Shown here: positions 22,701-29,461 of the stretch, piece by piece
Layout: the number at the start of each line of letters is the position of its first letter
Numbering within the stretch: position 1 is the stretch's first letter
Origin: a virus
Length of the DNA stretch: 29,520 nucleotides
Strand: one strand, 5' to 3'
Virus record (IMG/VR): IMGVR_UViG_3300030060_000546
Location: 1-29,520 of that record
Position numbers and translations under genes: made by a program
The notes under the pieces: model-generated
Database searches by the model: none
Told to the model about the DNA's origin: nothing
What the model saw: only the letters and a program-made list of their open reading frames with translations

Positions 22701-22977
22701 ATCAGACTTAGTTAATCTTGCAAAAAACACTGTTAGGGTTCGTAGAAGTGGTTATGGAGATTTATCATTTAAAGAAACTTTAGCGGCTGTAATTATGGAA
22801 CCTTCATTTGAAATGTTAAACGCAAGACAAAGAGTTACATTATTTAGAAAGATAAATAACGATTTTATTGATGCAGGGTTTCTATCATTGATTGAATTGC
22901 CAGAATATGCGAATATGCGCCAAGCATTCTTAGACAGACAAAGTGTAAAGGAACAGCAAAAAGAGGAAGATCGATAG
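19720..22977 (+). CDS. Large internal virion/ejection protein (DNA ejectosome component)
   Basis: A 1085-residue protein, the largest in the window, in the place of T7 gp16. The N-terminal 190 residues are Gln/Ala/Glu-rich and probably disordered. From about residue 400, AYLAGLLSSPATQFKNFIGT begins a conserved region with several amphipathic or membrane-prone helices (SFMLFQLPTEIVAGVYGDVI; FFGQITGRFQRTLFGRFILP; NTFVGAAAIATAEYY). Such proteins are ejected and thought to help genome transfer across the inner membrane. No transglycosylase motif is visible. The start overlaps the previous gene by 11 bases; the stop directly precedes the fibre ATG. Confidence 0.75.
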   Translation: MAIDPTEVAEQQEQQQRINIAGAPKEFAKGPDREGEFEVAFGAGGVLNLLKKLDGPSAKPDVPIDDTGVVKEGPRIPTPQEKGLVQDGQFSETATKRSLAPKLMSPEGVEKFESQGLKAPAIGEEVPINAIQDAQQALDQEALDAEALAVDVNKQAQNAMNAQAKGYKAETAIADETKTDEVLTYIASKETNIKALKDGGDFSFDFIDTDDDVKKIITAIGEVYSDETVARTRGKISNNVTMDEAHGLVADEIGFSRSLLNRKIGDRPLTAAEFVGARELLVKSAARLEELARLIKAGGTDAATRLKFRRQLSIHTGIQLQLKGAQTEAARALQSFQIKVTGEMDATRFSEEAQRVLNESGAGEITEALADRLLKVGANGKINNNYMEAINDFTRVGSYAKSKRMVHEAYLAGLLSSPATQFKNFIGTASFMLFQLPTEIVAGVYGDVIRGGRKQLGMQYPISEDQVYVEDAFLRVKGWSDAFGDALKAASIAWRTEMPAGASKLDVEQYAATVGESNSFFSKSLDELGKRMRIPFRLLLAADEFTKTISQRGEFYTLLNKRYQHSLRNGMTEQQASDEAAMLLLDPTAVADDLNNKARFDTLQSDLGFFGQITGRFQRTLFGRFILPFATAPTNALLRTMEYTPFSKTAIDLLGRNGPQKQQLAMGKLTLGSAILFKTQQAAMDGKITGGFPETAAQRNALPRGWQPYSFVLKGEGFPEGKPLYDRFGVPNGPLIYMSYAGFEPVGGLLAISADTVQRLNSTDDPGLRNTFVGAAAIATAEYYKELPMLQGIADTLSFLDGFDPAKLARSYAENTTIVPGLPHPLSSLQRMFTRIADPTKTKPKGDFEYYTLDDVMEQYTDEDGVIKYFFEDAEGKPRLDLVGLPKTDSGRQIYEFFTTMNSMRRQDTFVQSERDLNAIKYDTFGVPLGSDEFSFANNPIAAIFGNITGLRMKASGELQNYEKELLRLHDVTGDWPLTNPREYKGVPLTYGMQSDLVNLAKNTVRVRRSGYGDLSFKETLAAVIMEPSFEMLNARQRVTLFRKINNDFIDAGFLSLIELPEYANMRQAFLDRQSVKEQQKEEDR

Positions 22978-24363
22978 ATGACAGTTAGCAGTACAACCAA
23001 TAAGGTAAGTGCAAATGGGAATGGTTCCCAAACTGTATTCCCTTATTCTTTTAAAATTTTTGATCAAGACGATCTAACGGTTATCTTACGTAACGCTAGT
23101 GGTGGTGAGACAACAAAAACCATTACTACTCACTATACTGTTTCTGGTGTTGGGTCTGCGTCTGGTGGTAATGTTACTATGGGTACAGCCCCAGCAAGCG
23201 GTGAAAGCTTAACAATTATTCGTGAGCAACCATTAACACAAGGTTTAGATCTTGTTCCGAATGATCCATTCCCTGCTGCAAGTTTTGAAGATCAGCTAGA
23301 TAAATTAACGTTTATGGTGCAGCAGCACCAAGAAGAACTTAACCGATCTGTTAAAGGCTCTAAAACAACTACAATTACAGATCCTACATTTACTGAGGAT
23401 GCAACAGCCAGGGCAAATAAACTGTTTGCTTTTGATGGATCTGGTAACATTGATATTACGCAAGAGATTGGTGTTTTTAAAGGTAACTGGGGTTCTGGTA
23501 CAACCTACGCTGTGCGTGACATTGTAAAAGACACAAGCACCAATAACATATTTATTGCCACAACAGCACACACATCGAGCGGTGGTCAGCCATTAACGAC
23601 AAACACTGATAGCGCTAAATGGTCATTGCTTGTTGATGCTGCCTCTGCAACTGCCAGTCAAAATGCGGCGGCTTCTAGTGCTACGGCATCGGCTAATTCT
23701 GCTACTGCATCAGCAAACTCAGCAACTGCATCAGCAAGTTCTGCAACTAGTTCAGCAAATGAAGCAACTAACAGCGCAAATTCAGCTACTGCAAGCGCAA
23801 GTTCAGCGACATCAGCGGCTGCTTCAGCTGCAATCATATCGCCAGTTCAAAACGAAATAACAACTCTATCGCAAAGCATAGCCACACTAAATGGCCTGGC
23901 TGCAATATTCTCTGGCACAACATCAATAACAGTGACTGTTGTAAATGATGGCGGCACAAATAAGTTTGCAATTAATGGCGTAACCGCACCAGCTTTAACG
24001 CTTGTTCGAGGCCATACTTATACTTTCGATGTCAGTGACTCTAGTGTGTCAGGGCATCCTTTGGTTTTTGAAAATGGGGGTAGCAGTTACACCACTGGAG
24101 TTACAACAAATTATTCAGCTGGATCTACTGGGGCAAACGTAGTTTTCGCAGTGCCAAGCGATGCGCCAGCAACAGGCTTAATATACAAGTGTTCAACGCA
24201 TGGTAACGCGATGGGCAACAACATTAGTACAATCGCTAACGACATTAAGACGGTGGCTGATAACAGCGCCAACATTACGACAGTAGCAACCAATATCGGT
24301 ACAATAGCGCAGAAGGCAACGGTAGACGAGGCAACTGCATTAGCCATAGCGTTAGGAGGCTAG
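22978..24363 (+). CDS. Virion-attached tail fibre with carbohydrate-binding-like and cupredoxin-like modules
   Basis: A 461-residue fibre. Residues 1-125 (GSQTVFPYSFKIFDQDDLTV, LDLVPNDPFPAASFEDQLDK) form a T7-gp17-like N-terminal domain that anchors fibres on the tail. Residues about 168-220 (GNWGSGTTYAVRDIVK, then KWSLLVD) resemble a CBM5/12-like module. Residues about 222-285 are SATASAN-type repeats, likely a trimeric coiled coil. Residues about 315-416 resemble a cupredoxin, with H360, C405, H408 and M412. The end (ISTIANDIKTVADNSANITT) is again heptad-like. It probably adapts the other fibres to the tail. Confidence 0.75.
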   Translation: MTVSSTTNKVSANGNGSQTVFPYSFKIFDQDDLTVILRNASGGETTKTITTHYTVSGVGSASGGNVTMGTAPASGESLTIIREQPLTQGLDLVPNDPFPAASFEDQLDKLTFMVQQHQEELNRSVKGSKTTTITDPTFTEDATARANKLFAFDGSGNIDITQEIGVFKGNWGSGTTYAVRDIVKDTSTNNIFIATTAHTSSGGQPLTTNTDSAKWSLLVDAASATASQNAAASSATASANSATASANSATASASSATSSANEATNSANSATASASSATSAAASAAIISPVQNEITTLSQSIATLNGLAAIFSGTTSITVTVVNDGGTNKFAINGVTAPALTLVRGHTYTFDVSDSSVSGHPLVFENGGSSYTTGVTTNYSAGSTGANVVFAVPSDAPATGLIYKCSTHGNAMGNNISTIANDIKTVADNSANITTVATNIGTIAQKATVDEATALAIALGG

Positions 24364-24366
24364 ACA

Positions 24367-24714
24367 ATGGCAAATACATTTAAAGTAATAACTAGGGATG
24401 TAGCGCCAGCCAGTGCTGGTACTCCCGAAACTATATACACAGTACAGACAGGTAGTACGCTTGTGGTGCAAAGTATATTTCTAACAAACGTGCATACGGC
24501 TCAAGTTGATGTAACTTTGCAGTTGGTCAGTACAACAACACAAACAAACCAAACTCAAAACACAACAGCGCACTTTCTTAAAGATGTTCCTATACCAGCC
24601 AAAAGTTCACTAGAACTAAATAAAATAAACATGAACGAGGGTGATATTATTAAGGTAGATTGCTCCGTTGCTGACAAAGTTTCTGTGATAATGAATTACA
24701 TGGAGATAACCTAA
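24367..24714 (+). CDS. Small tail/fibre-associated structural protein
   Basis: A 115-residue beta-rich protein with AGGAGG (24354-24359) before its ATG, the best ribosome-binding site in the tail module. The pattern ETIYTVQTGSTLVVQSIFLTN, then LKDVPIPAKSSLEL and NEGDIIKVDCSVADKVSVIM, matches small proteins found next to fibre genes in cyanophages and other marine phages. Their role is not known; a fibre tip or collar component is likely. The strong translation signal suggests a virion protein of high copy number. It overlaps the next gene by TAATG. Confidence 0.6.
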   Translation: MANTFKVITRDVAPASAGTPETIYTVQTGSTLVVQSIFLTNVHTAQVDVTLQLVSTTTQTNQTQNTTAHFLKDVPIPAKSSLELNKINMNEGDIIKVDCSVADKVSVIMNYMEIT

Positions 24715-25829
24715 TGGCTGGATATATTGGTGCAAAGGTTGGTACGGTCACTGCTAATGCTGCTGATATAAAAGGTGACATAAGCAGCACTGATACGTCA
24801 CCAGATCTTACTCTCAAAAATACAACCCAAGAGGACACAGATGGTGGGCGTGAAAGTACAATTACTTTTAAAGGTGAGCAAACTGGCGGCGAAGAAAGTA
24901 CTTTAGCTGAAATACGAGCCAGCCATGACGGTACATCAGACGATGAAGCTGGGGATTTGATATTTAAAACTAATGACGGTTCTGATGGTGCTAGTCCAAC
25001 TGAACGCATGAGAATTGATAGTGCGGGAGAAATTACACTTACTGGAAATATAGCTAATACTTCTGGCGATTTTACTCTTGATGTAGATGGAGATATTATT
25101 CTTGATGCTGATGGTGCAGATGTAATTCTAAAAGATGGTGGCACATCATTTGGAAGATTTACAAAAAGTGGAGATAATTTTGTAATTGAGTCGCAAATAT
25201 TTAATGGCGATTTAACTATCAGTGGTAATGATGGTGGTTCTCCTGTTTCTGCACTTACCTTTGATATGAGTGACGCAGGAACAGCTACTTTTAACCACGA
25301 TATATTCCTTGCTGCAAATGGAAATGTAGGAGTAAATGCAAGCAATGCAATACAGTTTACTTCAAGTAGTAAGGCAATAGTAACGTTAGGTGGTAATGAA
25401 ATATCACGTTTTCTTGATACTGGAGGCATAACCTTCAACGGAGATACTGCTGCTGCAAATGCTCTTGATGATTATGAGCAAGGAAGTTGGACACCTACTT
25501 TTATTGGGGGTATTCCTATACAGGTAAATACAAGCACAGTTGCTAATAAATATGCTAAAGTTGGAAGAATTATTCATGTAACTTTTGATGTTACTGTAGG
25601 AACTACTTCTTCTGGAACTCATTTAGGAATAGATTCTTCAAGTCTTCCATTTAGTACAGCAAATTATTCAGCAGGTGTTATAGGATGGACAGATTACCAA
25701 ACCAAGCCAATACAAATTTTAGTAACTGGGTCTGGTCTTCAAACTTATGCAGATGGAAATAGCACATTTTCAGCATCTACTTTATCAGGAAAAAGATTAA
25801 TAGGAACAGCAACCTATTTTACATCATAA
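24714..25829 (+). CDS. Tail fibre paralogue 1
   Basis: A 371-residue fibre. It starts MAGYIGAKVG; the shared shaft module (residues about 37-105) contains TDGGRESTITFKG, SHDGTSDDEAGDLIFKTNDG and PTERMRIDSAG. The FNGDTAAANALDDYEQGSW segment (about 241-260) introduces a C-terminal domain unlike those of the other two fibres (VANKYAKVGRIIHVTFDV...), probably the receptor-binding part. No chaperone domain (S74) is seen. It is followed by the motif AACACCCCAGTTGGAAA (25828-25844), shared with the other fibre genes. Confidence 0.75.
   Translation: MAGYIGAKVGTVTANAADIKGDISSTDTSPDLTLKNTTQEDTDGGRESTITFKGEQTGGEESTLAEIRASHDGTSDDEAGDLIFKTNDGSDGASPTERMRIDSAGEITLTGNIANTSGDFTLDVDGDIILDADGADVILKDGGTSFGRFTKSGDNFVIESQIFNGDLTISGNDGGSPVSALTFDMSDAGTATFNHDIFLAANGNVGVNASNAIQFTSSSKAIVTLGGNEISRFLDTGGITFNGDTAAANALDDYEQGSWTPTFIGGIPIQVNTSTVANKYAKVGRIIHVTFDVTVGTTSSGTHLGIDSSSLPFSTANYSAGVIGWTDYQTKPIQILVTGSGLQTYADGNSTFSASTLSGKRLIGTATYFTS
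25425..25478 (+). repeat. Near-identical DNA repeat in fibre 1
   Basis: These 54 bases differ from 27971-28024 at only three positions, and bases 25437-25474 are identical over 38 bases. The same residues in fibre 2 (26646-26696) use different codons. The repeat lies exactly where shared shaft meets variable tip. Confidence 0.85.
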
Positions 25830-25844
25830 CACCCCAGTTGGAAA
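25828..25844 (+). repeat. Motif following fibre gene, copy 1
   Basis: AACACCCCAGTTGGAAA begins with the last two bases of the fibre 1 stop. Related copies follow fibre 2 (27106-27120) and fibre 3 (28409-28425). It is a conserved border between fibre cassettes. Confidence 0.6.
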
Positions 25845-25859
25845 CAAGGAGATTAATAA

Positions 25860-27107
25860 ATGGCTTACATAGGTAGCACACCAGTACCACAGGGGATAAA
25901 AGAAACGCAGTCTTTTACAGCTACTGCTGGGCAGCAAACCTTTAACACTTTTGGATATTCGGATGGTAATAATATCTCTGTATTTCTTAATGGTGTACGT
26001 CTTATAAATGGCACTGATTATACGGCTACTAATGGTAGTGACATTGTTCTCACAGCAGCTGCTAGTGCCAGTGATGTGTTAGACTTTGAAACATTCAATG
26101 AGGTTTCTTTAGTAAATCAAGAATTTACAAATTCTATATCGGTAGAAGGTGACGGTACTTCTGACACAGCAGTTGTAACTGTTCAAAACAGCACCAAAGA
26201 AAATACAGAAGGTGGTCGAGAGTCGAGACTAAGATTTAGAGGTTTTAAGTCTGGTGATCTTAGCCCTCATACACTAGCTGAAATACAAGGATCACATGAC
26301 GGTACTTCCAATGATCAGAAGGGGGATCTGATCTTTAAGACCAATGATGGTAGTGACAATGCTGCACCTACGGAAAGGGCTAGGTTAGATTCTTCTGGCA
26401 ATTTAGGTTTGGGAACAAATGATCCTACATCTATTCTTCATGTTAAAGGTAGAACATTGGCGGTTGATGGAGCTGCTGCTTCTGACAGTCCTAGATTAAA
26501 TTTAGATTTAGATGGAACAAACAAAGCATCTATTTTGTTGAATAGAGTAAGTGAAGATTTGCAAGTTACTGTTGCTGGTGACAATCTCATAACTTTTACA
26601 GCCAACTCATCAGAGAAAGTTAGAATTGACGATGATGGTCTTAAATTCAACGGAGATACCGCAGCCGCCAATGCTTTAGATGATTATGAAGAGGGCGATC
26701 ATGAAGTTACATTAACACCATCAGGCAGTGGTTCTATTTCAGTAAGTGGTAGTAATAATGATGTATCTTATACAAAAATAGGTAATCGTGTTCATATAAC
26801 TGGACAAGTTTTAGTTTCTGGTTCTTCAAGCCCAGTAGGTTATATAAAGGTTTCATTACCTTTTCCTATAAAAAATTCTGGAACAGCAAACACTTCTCGC
26901 AGAGTAGGAGGACTTGTAAGTGTTAGGTATACTTCGTTAAACACAAATCAATACTCATTGTTAGCAGTGGAGAATGAAGCTTTTATAAGAATATATCGTG
27001 CTGATAGCACTGACATACTTTCTACTTCGGCAAATCAATTTGCTTCAGTACCTGCATCAACTGGAATAAGTGTATTGTTTAATTTTACATATCCAACAGA
27101 TTCATAA
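25860..27107 (+). CDS. Tail fibre paralogue 2
   Basis: A 415-residue fibre. The N-terminal 85 residues (MAYIGSTPVPQGIKETQSFT, SVFLNGVRLINGTDYTATNG) are a common marine-phage fibre head. The shaft repeats the module of paralogue 1 (TEGGRESRLRFRG, SHDGTSNDQKGDLIFKTNDG), followed by NLGLGTNDPTSILHVKG and FNGDTAAANALDDYEEGD. The C-terminal 130 residues (DVSYTKIGNRVHITGQVLV..., GYIKVSLPFPI) form another tip domain. AAGGAG lies nine bases upstream. Paralogy with its neighbours is seen directly in the protein sequence; receptor binding is inferred. Confidence 0.75.
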   Translation: MAYIGSTPVPQGIKETQSFTATAGQQTFNTFGYSDGNNISVFLNGVRLINGTDYTATNGSDIVLTAAASASDVLDFETFNEVSLVNQEFTNSISVEGDGTSDTAVVTVQNSTKENTEGGRESRLRFRGFKSGDLSPHTLAEIQGSHDGTSNDQKGDLIFKTNDGSDNAAPTERARLDSSGNLGLGTNDPTSILHVKGRTLAVDGAAASDSPRLNLDLDGTNKASILLNRVSEDLQVTVAGDNLITFTANSSEKVRIDDDGLKFNGDTAAANALDDYEEGDHEVTLTPSGSGSISVSGSNNDVSYTKIGNRVHITGQVLVSGSSSPVGYIKVSLPFPIKNSGTANTSRRVGGLVSVRYTSLNTNQYSLLAVENEAFIRIYRADSTDILSTSANQFASVPASTGISVLFNFTYPTDS

Positions 27108-27126
27108 CACCCCATCTGGAGGATGG
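27106..27126 (+). repeat. Motif following fibre gene, copy 2, extended to a hairpin
   Basis: AACACCCCATCTGGA begins with the end of the fibre 2 stop; here CCCATC and GATGGG form a six-pair stem with a TGGAG loop. There is no T run, so it is not an intrinsic terminator. It may be a vestige of cassette duplication. Confidence 0.55.
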
Positions 27127-27161
27127 GTAGTCAGTCCAACCAGCCATAAAGGAGATAAACA

Positions 27162-27422
27162 ATGGCATTAACAGAAGAAACAGTACAAGACAAAATCGAG
27201 GTAGTTGGTGAGTTTAAGCATATTCAAGTGCGAACAGCTACCGTTATTAAGAAAGATGGTGTTGAGATTAGCAGATCATTTCACCGTCATGTTGTATCGC
27301 CTGATATAAGCACAGACGATTTGAAAAAAGAAAGCGCAGATGTTCAAGGCATTGCTGCACAAGTACATACTAGTGATGTCAAAGCAGCTTACACTAAGCA
27401 CTTAGAAGATAGCGCACCTTAA
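27162..27422 (+). CDS. Small conserved-style phage protein between fibres, function unknown
   Basis: An 86-residue protein (MALTEETVQDKIEVVGEFKH, then IQVRTATVIKKDGVEISRSFHRHVV). This form, with an IQVR...T.I..DG.EI..SFHRHV core, is familiar from cyanophages and other marine phages, where it also sits near tail fibre genes; its role is not known to me. AAAGGAGAT lies six bases upstream. It separates fibres 2 and 3 and may be a fibre assembly factor or small structural protein. The next gene follows after eleven bases, with AAGGAGAT. Confidence 0.6.
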   Translation: MALTEETVQDKIEVVGEFKHIQVRTATVIKKDGVEISRSFHRHVVSPDISTDDLKKESADVQGIAAQVHTSDVKAAYTKHLEDSAP

Positions 27423-27433
27423 GGAGATAACCC

Positions 27434-28405
27434 ATGACCAGAGCTAGAGATTTAGCAGCCTTTGTATCTAATGCAGATGGCGACATTAAGTTTGATACAG
27501 ATACCCTGTTTATTGATAGCTCTGCTAATCGGGTGGGTATTGGGACTACAACAGTAAGTGATGCTTTGCACATTGCTGCAGCAGACCCTGCTATTCGATT
27601 TGAAGATACATCTAGTGGTATAACAGGTCATTCACGCATTTTTACTGATAACAATAATGCTATGACATTTGACATTGATGCAGGGGATAATCGTGGGTCA
27701 ACTTCTGCACAATTTAAACTTGATGGCGCAGAACTTATGCGTATTGATAGCAGTGGTGAATTATTATTAGGAACAACGACTGCCCCTTCTGGTGGTTCGG
27801 TACATATGGTTGTTAATAGCTCTGGAGGCGGTGGTATTCAGCATACTCGTAGTAATGACGGTGGTGTTGTAATGGATGCCATTCAAGGTGGAGGTGCAAG
27901 ATTTTTTACCTTTACTGGTGCTATAGGTTCTGAAACTTATTCCGAAAAACTTCGTATACTTGAAGGGGGTGGCATAACTTTTAACGGAGATACTGCTGCT
28001 GCAAATGCTCTTGATGATTACGAGGAGGGCGCATGGACACCTCAAGTAACTATTGATGGCTCTAATGTTACAACAACATCTAGTGGTAATAGATATACCA
28101 AAATAGGAAGGCAAGTTTTTTTACAAGCCAGTATTGTTTTTGCATCGGGAACAAGCAATGGGTTTGTAAATATAACAGGTGTTCCTTTTAACCCAAGTAT
28201 TAATTCTTATTTTCGTGGTATTATGGCAAATGACCTTTTTGATGAATCTGGAAACTATTACGGTATTATTAACACTGGTGGTACTATATTACCTAGAGTT
28301 GGGCCAGTCAGTCAATCTGATGGTAGCAGAACATTAGCTGGAACAGATATTCCCAATAGTGTTAATTTAGGTTTGTATATTGGCTTCGTTTATACTGTAG
28401 GATAA
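27434..28405 (+). CDS. Tail fibre paralogue 3
   Basis: A 323-residue fibre. It has a different head (MTRARDLAAFVSNADGDIKF, NRVGIGTTTVSDALHIAAAD) typical of marine-phage fibres. The segment GGITFNGDTAAANALDDYEE (about residues 179-198) is encoded by DNA nearly identical to that in fibre 1. A third type of C-terminal tip follows (NRYTKIGRQVFLQASIVFAS..., SVNLGLYIGFVYTVG). The tip shares only the Y-x-K-x-G-R/N-x-V core with the other fibres. It probably gives a different binding specificity. Confidence 0.75.
   Translation: MTRARDLAAFVSNADGDIKFDTDTLFIDSSANRVGIGTTTVSDALHIAAADPAIRFEDTSSGITGHSRIFTDNNNAMTFDIDAGDNRGSTSAQFKLDGAELMRIDSSGELLLGTTTAPSGGSVHMVVNSSGGGGIQHTRSNDGGVVMDAIQGGGARFFTFTGAIGSETYSEKLRILEGGGITFNGDTAAANALDDYEEGAWTPQVTIDGSNVTTTSSGNRYTKIGRQVFLQASIVFASGTSNGFVNITGVPFNPSINSYFRGIMANDLFDESGNYYGIINTGGTILPRVGPVSQSDGSRTLAGTDIPNSVNLGLYIGFVYTVG
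27971..28024 (+). repeat. Near-identical DNA repeat in fibre 3
   Basis: Partner of 25425-25478 in direct orientation, 51 of 54 bases identical. Recombination between the two would join the head of fibre 1 to the tip of fibre 3 and delete the genes between. Confidence 0.85.
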
Positions 28406-28408
28406 CTT

Positions 28409-28425
28409 AACACCCTAGTTGGAAA
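28409..28425 (+). repeat. Motif following fibre gene, copy 3
   Basis: AACACCCTAGTTGGAAA lies four bases after the stop of fibre 3 and differs from copy 1 by one base. It marks the end of the fibre block. Confidence 0.6.
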
Positions 28426-28431
28426 TTAAAC

Positions 28432-28833
28432 ATGGATCTACCCAAGGTAAACATATTAACCGCTGGAACGATGGTAGTGGCTACTGTGGGAACCATAAGT
28501 GGTGCCATATGGTATGCCTCTTCTCAAGCCTCAATTATTGAAGGGCTTACAGAACAGGTGGAAACTCTGACCATTGAAAACAATGCAACGGATCGCACAA
28601 ATCTTATTCGTGATGTAGAAGCAAACACTGATCAAATAGATGAGATTATAGATTACATTATAGAAGTTGAAGAGGACGGTGGCGAAACCATTGATGAAAT
28701 CTATGAGGAGATCGATGCGCTACACGAAGAGGCTGCATCAATGGCGCAACACATGATGGCTATAATTAAGTTGCAAGCAAGGGTAGCAGTTATTGAAAAG
28801 ACAATGCAGTACACAAAAAATGATGGAATGTAA
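28432..28833 (+). CDS. Membrane-anchored coiled-coil protein, holin/spanin-like by form
   Basis: A 133-residue protein with one N-terminal membrane segment (residues about 9-28, ILTAGTMVVATVGTISGAIW). An acidic coiled coil fills the rest (EQVETLTIENNATDRTNLIR, IDEIYEEIDALHEEAASMAQ). Proteins of this form follow the fibres in many marine podoviruses and are often suspected lysis proteins, but neither holin nor spanin function is shown. No clear ribosome-binding site precedes it (GGAAATTAAAC). It is followed at once by the gene that seems to start with ATC. Confidence 0.6.
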   Translation: MDLPKVNILTAGTMVVATVGTISGAIWYASSQASIIEGLTEQVETLTIENNATDRTNLIRDVEANTDQIDEIIDYIIEVEEDGGETIDEIYEEIDALHEEAASMAQHMMAIIKLQARVAVIEKTMQYTKNDGM

Positions 28834-28835
28834 AA

Positions 28836-29291
28836 ATCGATCCTTTAACAATTCTTGCAGGCATAAAAACTGGTTTAGCAGCAGGCAAATCAATAGCTGG
28901 GCTGTCAAAGCAAATAGGTCAATTTTTTGACGCAACTGACCAAGCAAAGAAAACTCTACAGAAAAAAGGTGTATCAAGCAAAAGCGCAAATTCTACAGCG
29001 TTGGATCGCTGGGCTAAAATTAGACAAGCAGCAGAGGCTGAAGAACAGCTTAAAGAGTGGATTACTCAAACCTACGGAAGGTCAAAATACCTAGAGCTTT
29101 TAAAAATACGCAGAGAAGTGCTTGCAGAAAAAAGGGAAGCGGAAGCCCAAGCTCGAAGAGACGCTATACAAAGACAAGAGGTGGCTATTACTGTCGTGGG
29201 TATAATTGTTTTGTTAATTTTTACATTTGTTGGCGCTACTGGATACCTTCATTATATGGGGTGGCTAGATGTTAGGGATTATTTTAGATGA
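28836..29291 (+). CDS. Helical protein with C-terminal membrane segment; apparent ATC (AUC) start
   Basis: The frame is open from 28824 to the TGA at 29289-29291, but no ATG, GTG or TTG occurs before 29001. The translation from 28836 (IDPLTILAGIKTGLAAGKSI, then AGLSKQIGQFFDATDQAKKT) is a coherent helical protein. I recall homologues in marine phages starting with MDPLTIL, so the ATC at 28836 occupies the place of the expected ATG. The rest is charged and helical (EEQLKEWITQTYGRSKYLEL, LAEKREAEAQARRDA) and ends in a membrane segment (VAITVVGIIVLLIFTFVGAT). 151 residues in this form. An in-frame TTG at 29001 would give only 96. Confidence 0.6.
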   Translation: MDPLTILAGIKTGLAAGKSIAGLSKQIGQFFDATDQAKKTLQKKGVSSKSANSTALDRWAKIRQAAEAEEQLKEWITQTYGRSKYLELLKIRREVLAEKREAEAQARRDAIQRQEVAITVVGIIVLLIFTFVGATGYLHYMGWLDVRDYFR

Positions 29292-29461
29292 TTTATGTTT
29301 TAATTTTTTTGCACTTTATAAACACAGATAACTTGCACTACTATCAAATCGGCACTTATTCGGATAAACAACAATGCCTAGATCAAGCGGAAAAGGCAAA
29401 AATACTAGTAACGCACAGATCAATGAAGGTAAGTTGCCTCGAAGTAAACGCCCAACAATAG
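29288..29461 (+). CDS. Small protein with hydrophobic N-terminus (57 aa)
   Basis: An open frame of 57 codons starts at an ATG overlapping the previous stop by ATGA. The product (MIYVLIFLHFINTDNLHYYQ, then IGTYSDKQQCLDQAEKAKIL, ending MKVSCLEVNAQQ) has a hydrophobic first ten residues and two cysteines that could form a disulfide. This looks like a short exported or membrane protein. I recall similar small proteins in marine phages but cannot name a role. Its 3' half overlaps another open frame. Confidence 0.55.
   Translation: MIYVLIFLHFINTDNLHYYQIGTYSDKQQCLDQAEKAKILVTHRSMKVSCLEVNAQQ

Noticed and set aside
23630-23860. Leu/Gln-rich frame inside the first fibre
   Set aside because: It is the frame-shifted reading of the SATASAN repeat DNA; the regular composition comes from the repeat itself.
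24650-25438. Long minus-strand open frame (262 codons)
   Set aside because: It is antisense to fibre 1, has Ser/Pro-rich composition typical of a reversed fibre gene, and no ribosome-binding site; treated as a shadow.
24714-28405. Diversity-generating retroelement, suspected because BPP-1-like phages may carry one
   Set aside because: No reverse transcriptase and no template/variable repeat pair with adenine-specific differences; the fibre repeats differ at only three sites and lie at the shaft-tip joint.
28811-28840. Programmed -1 frameshift joining the 28432 gene to the next frame (A AAA AAT slip site)
   Set aside because: A slip at that site meets a TGA at 28821-28823 at once; no other slip site lies between there and the stop.
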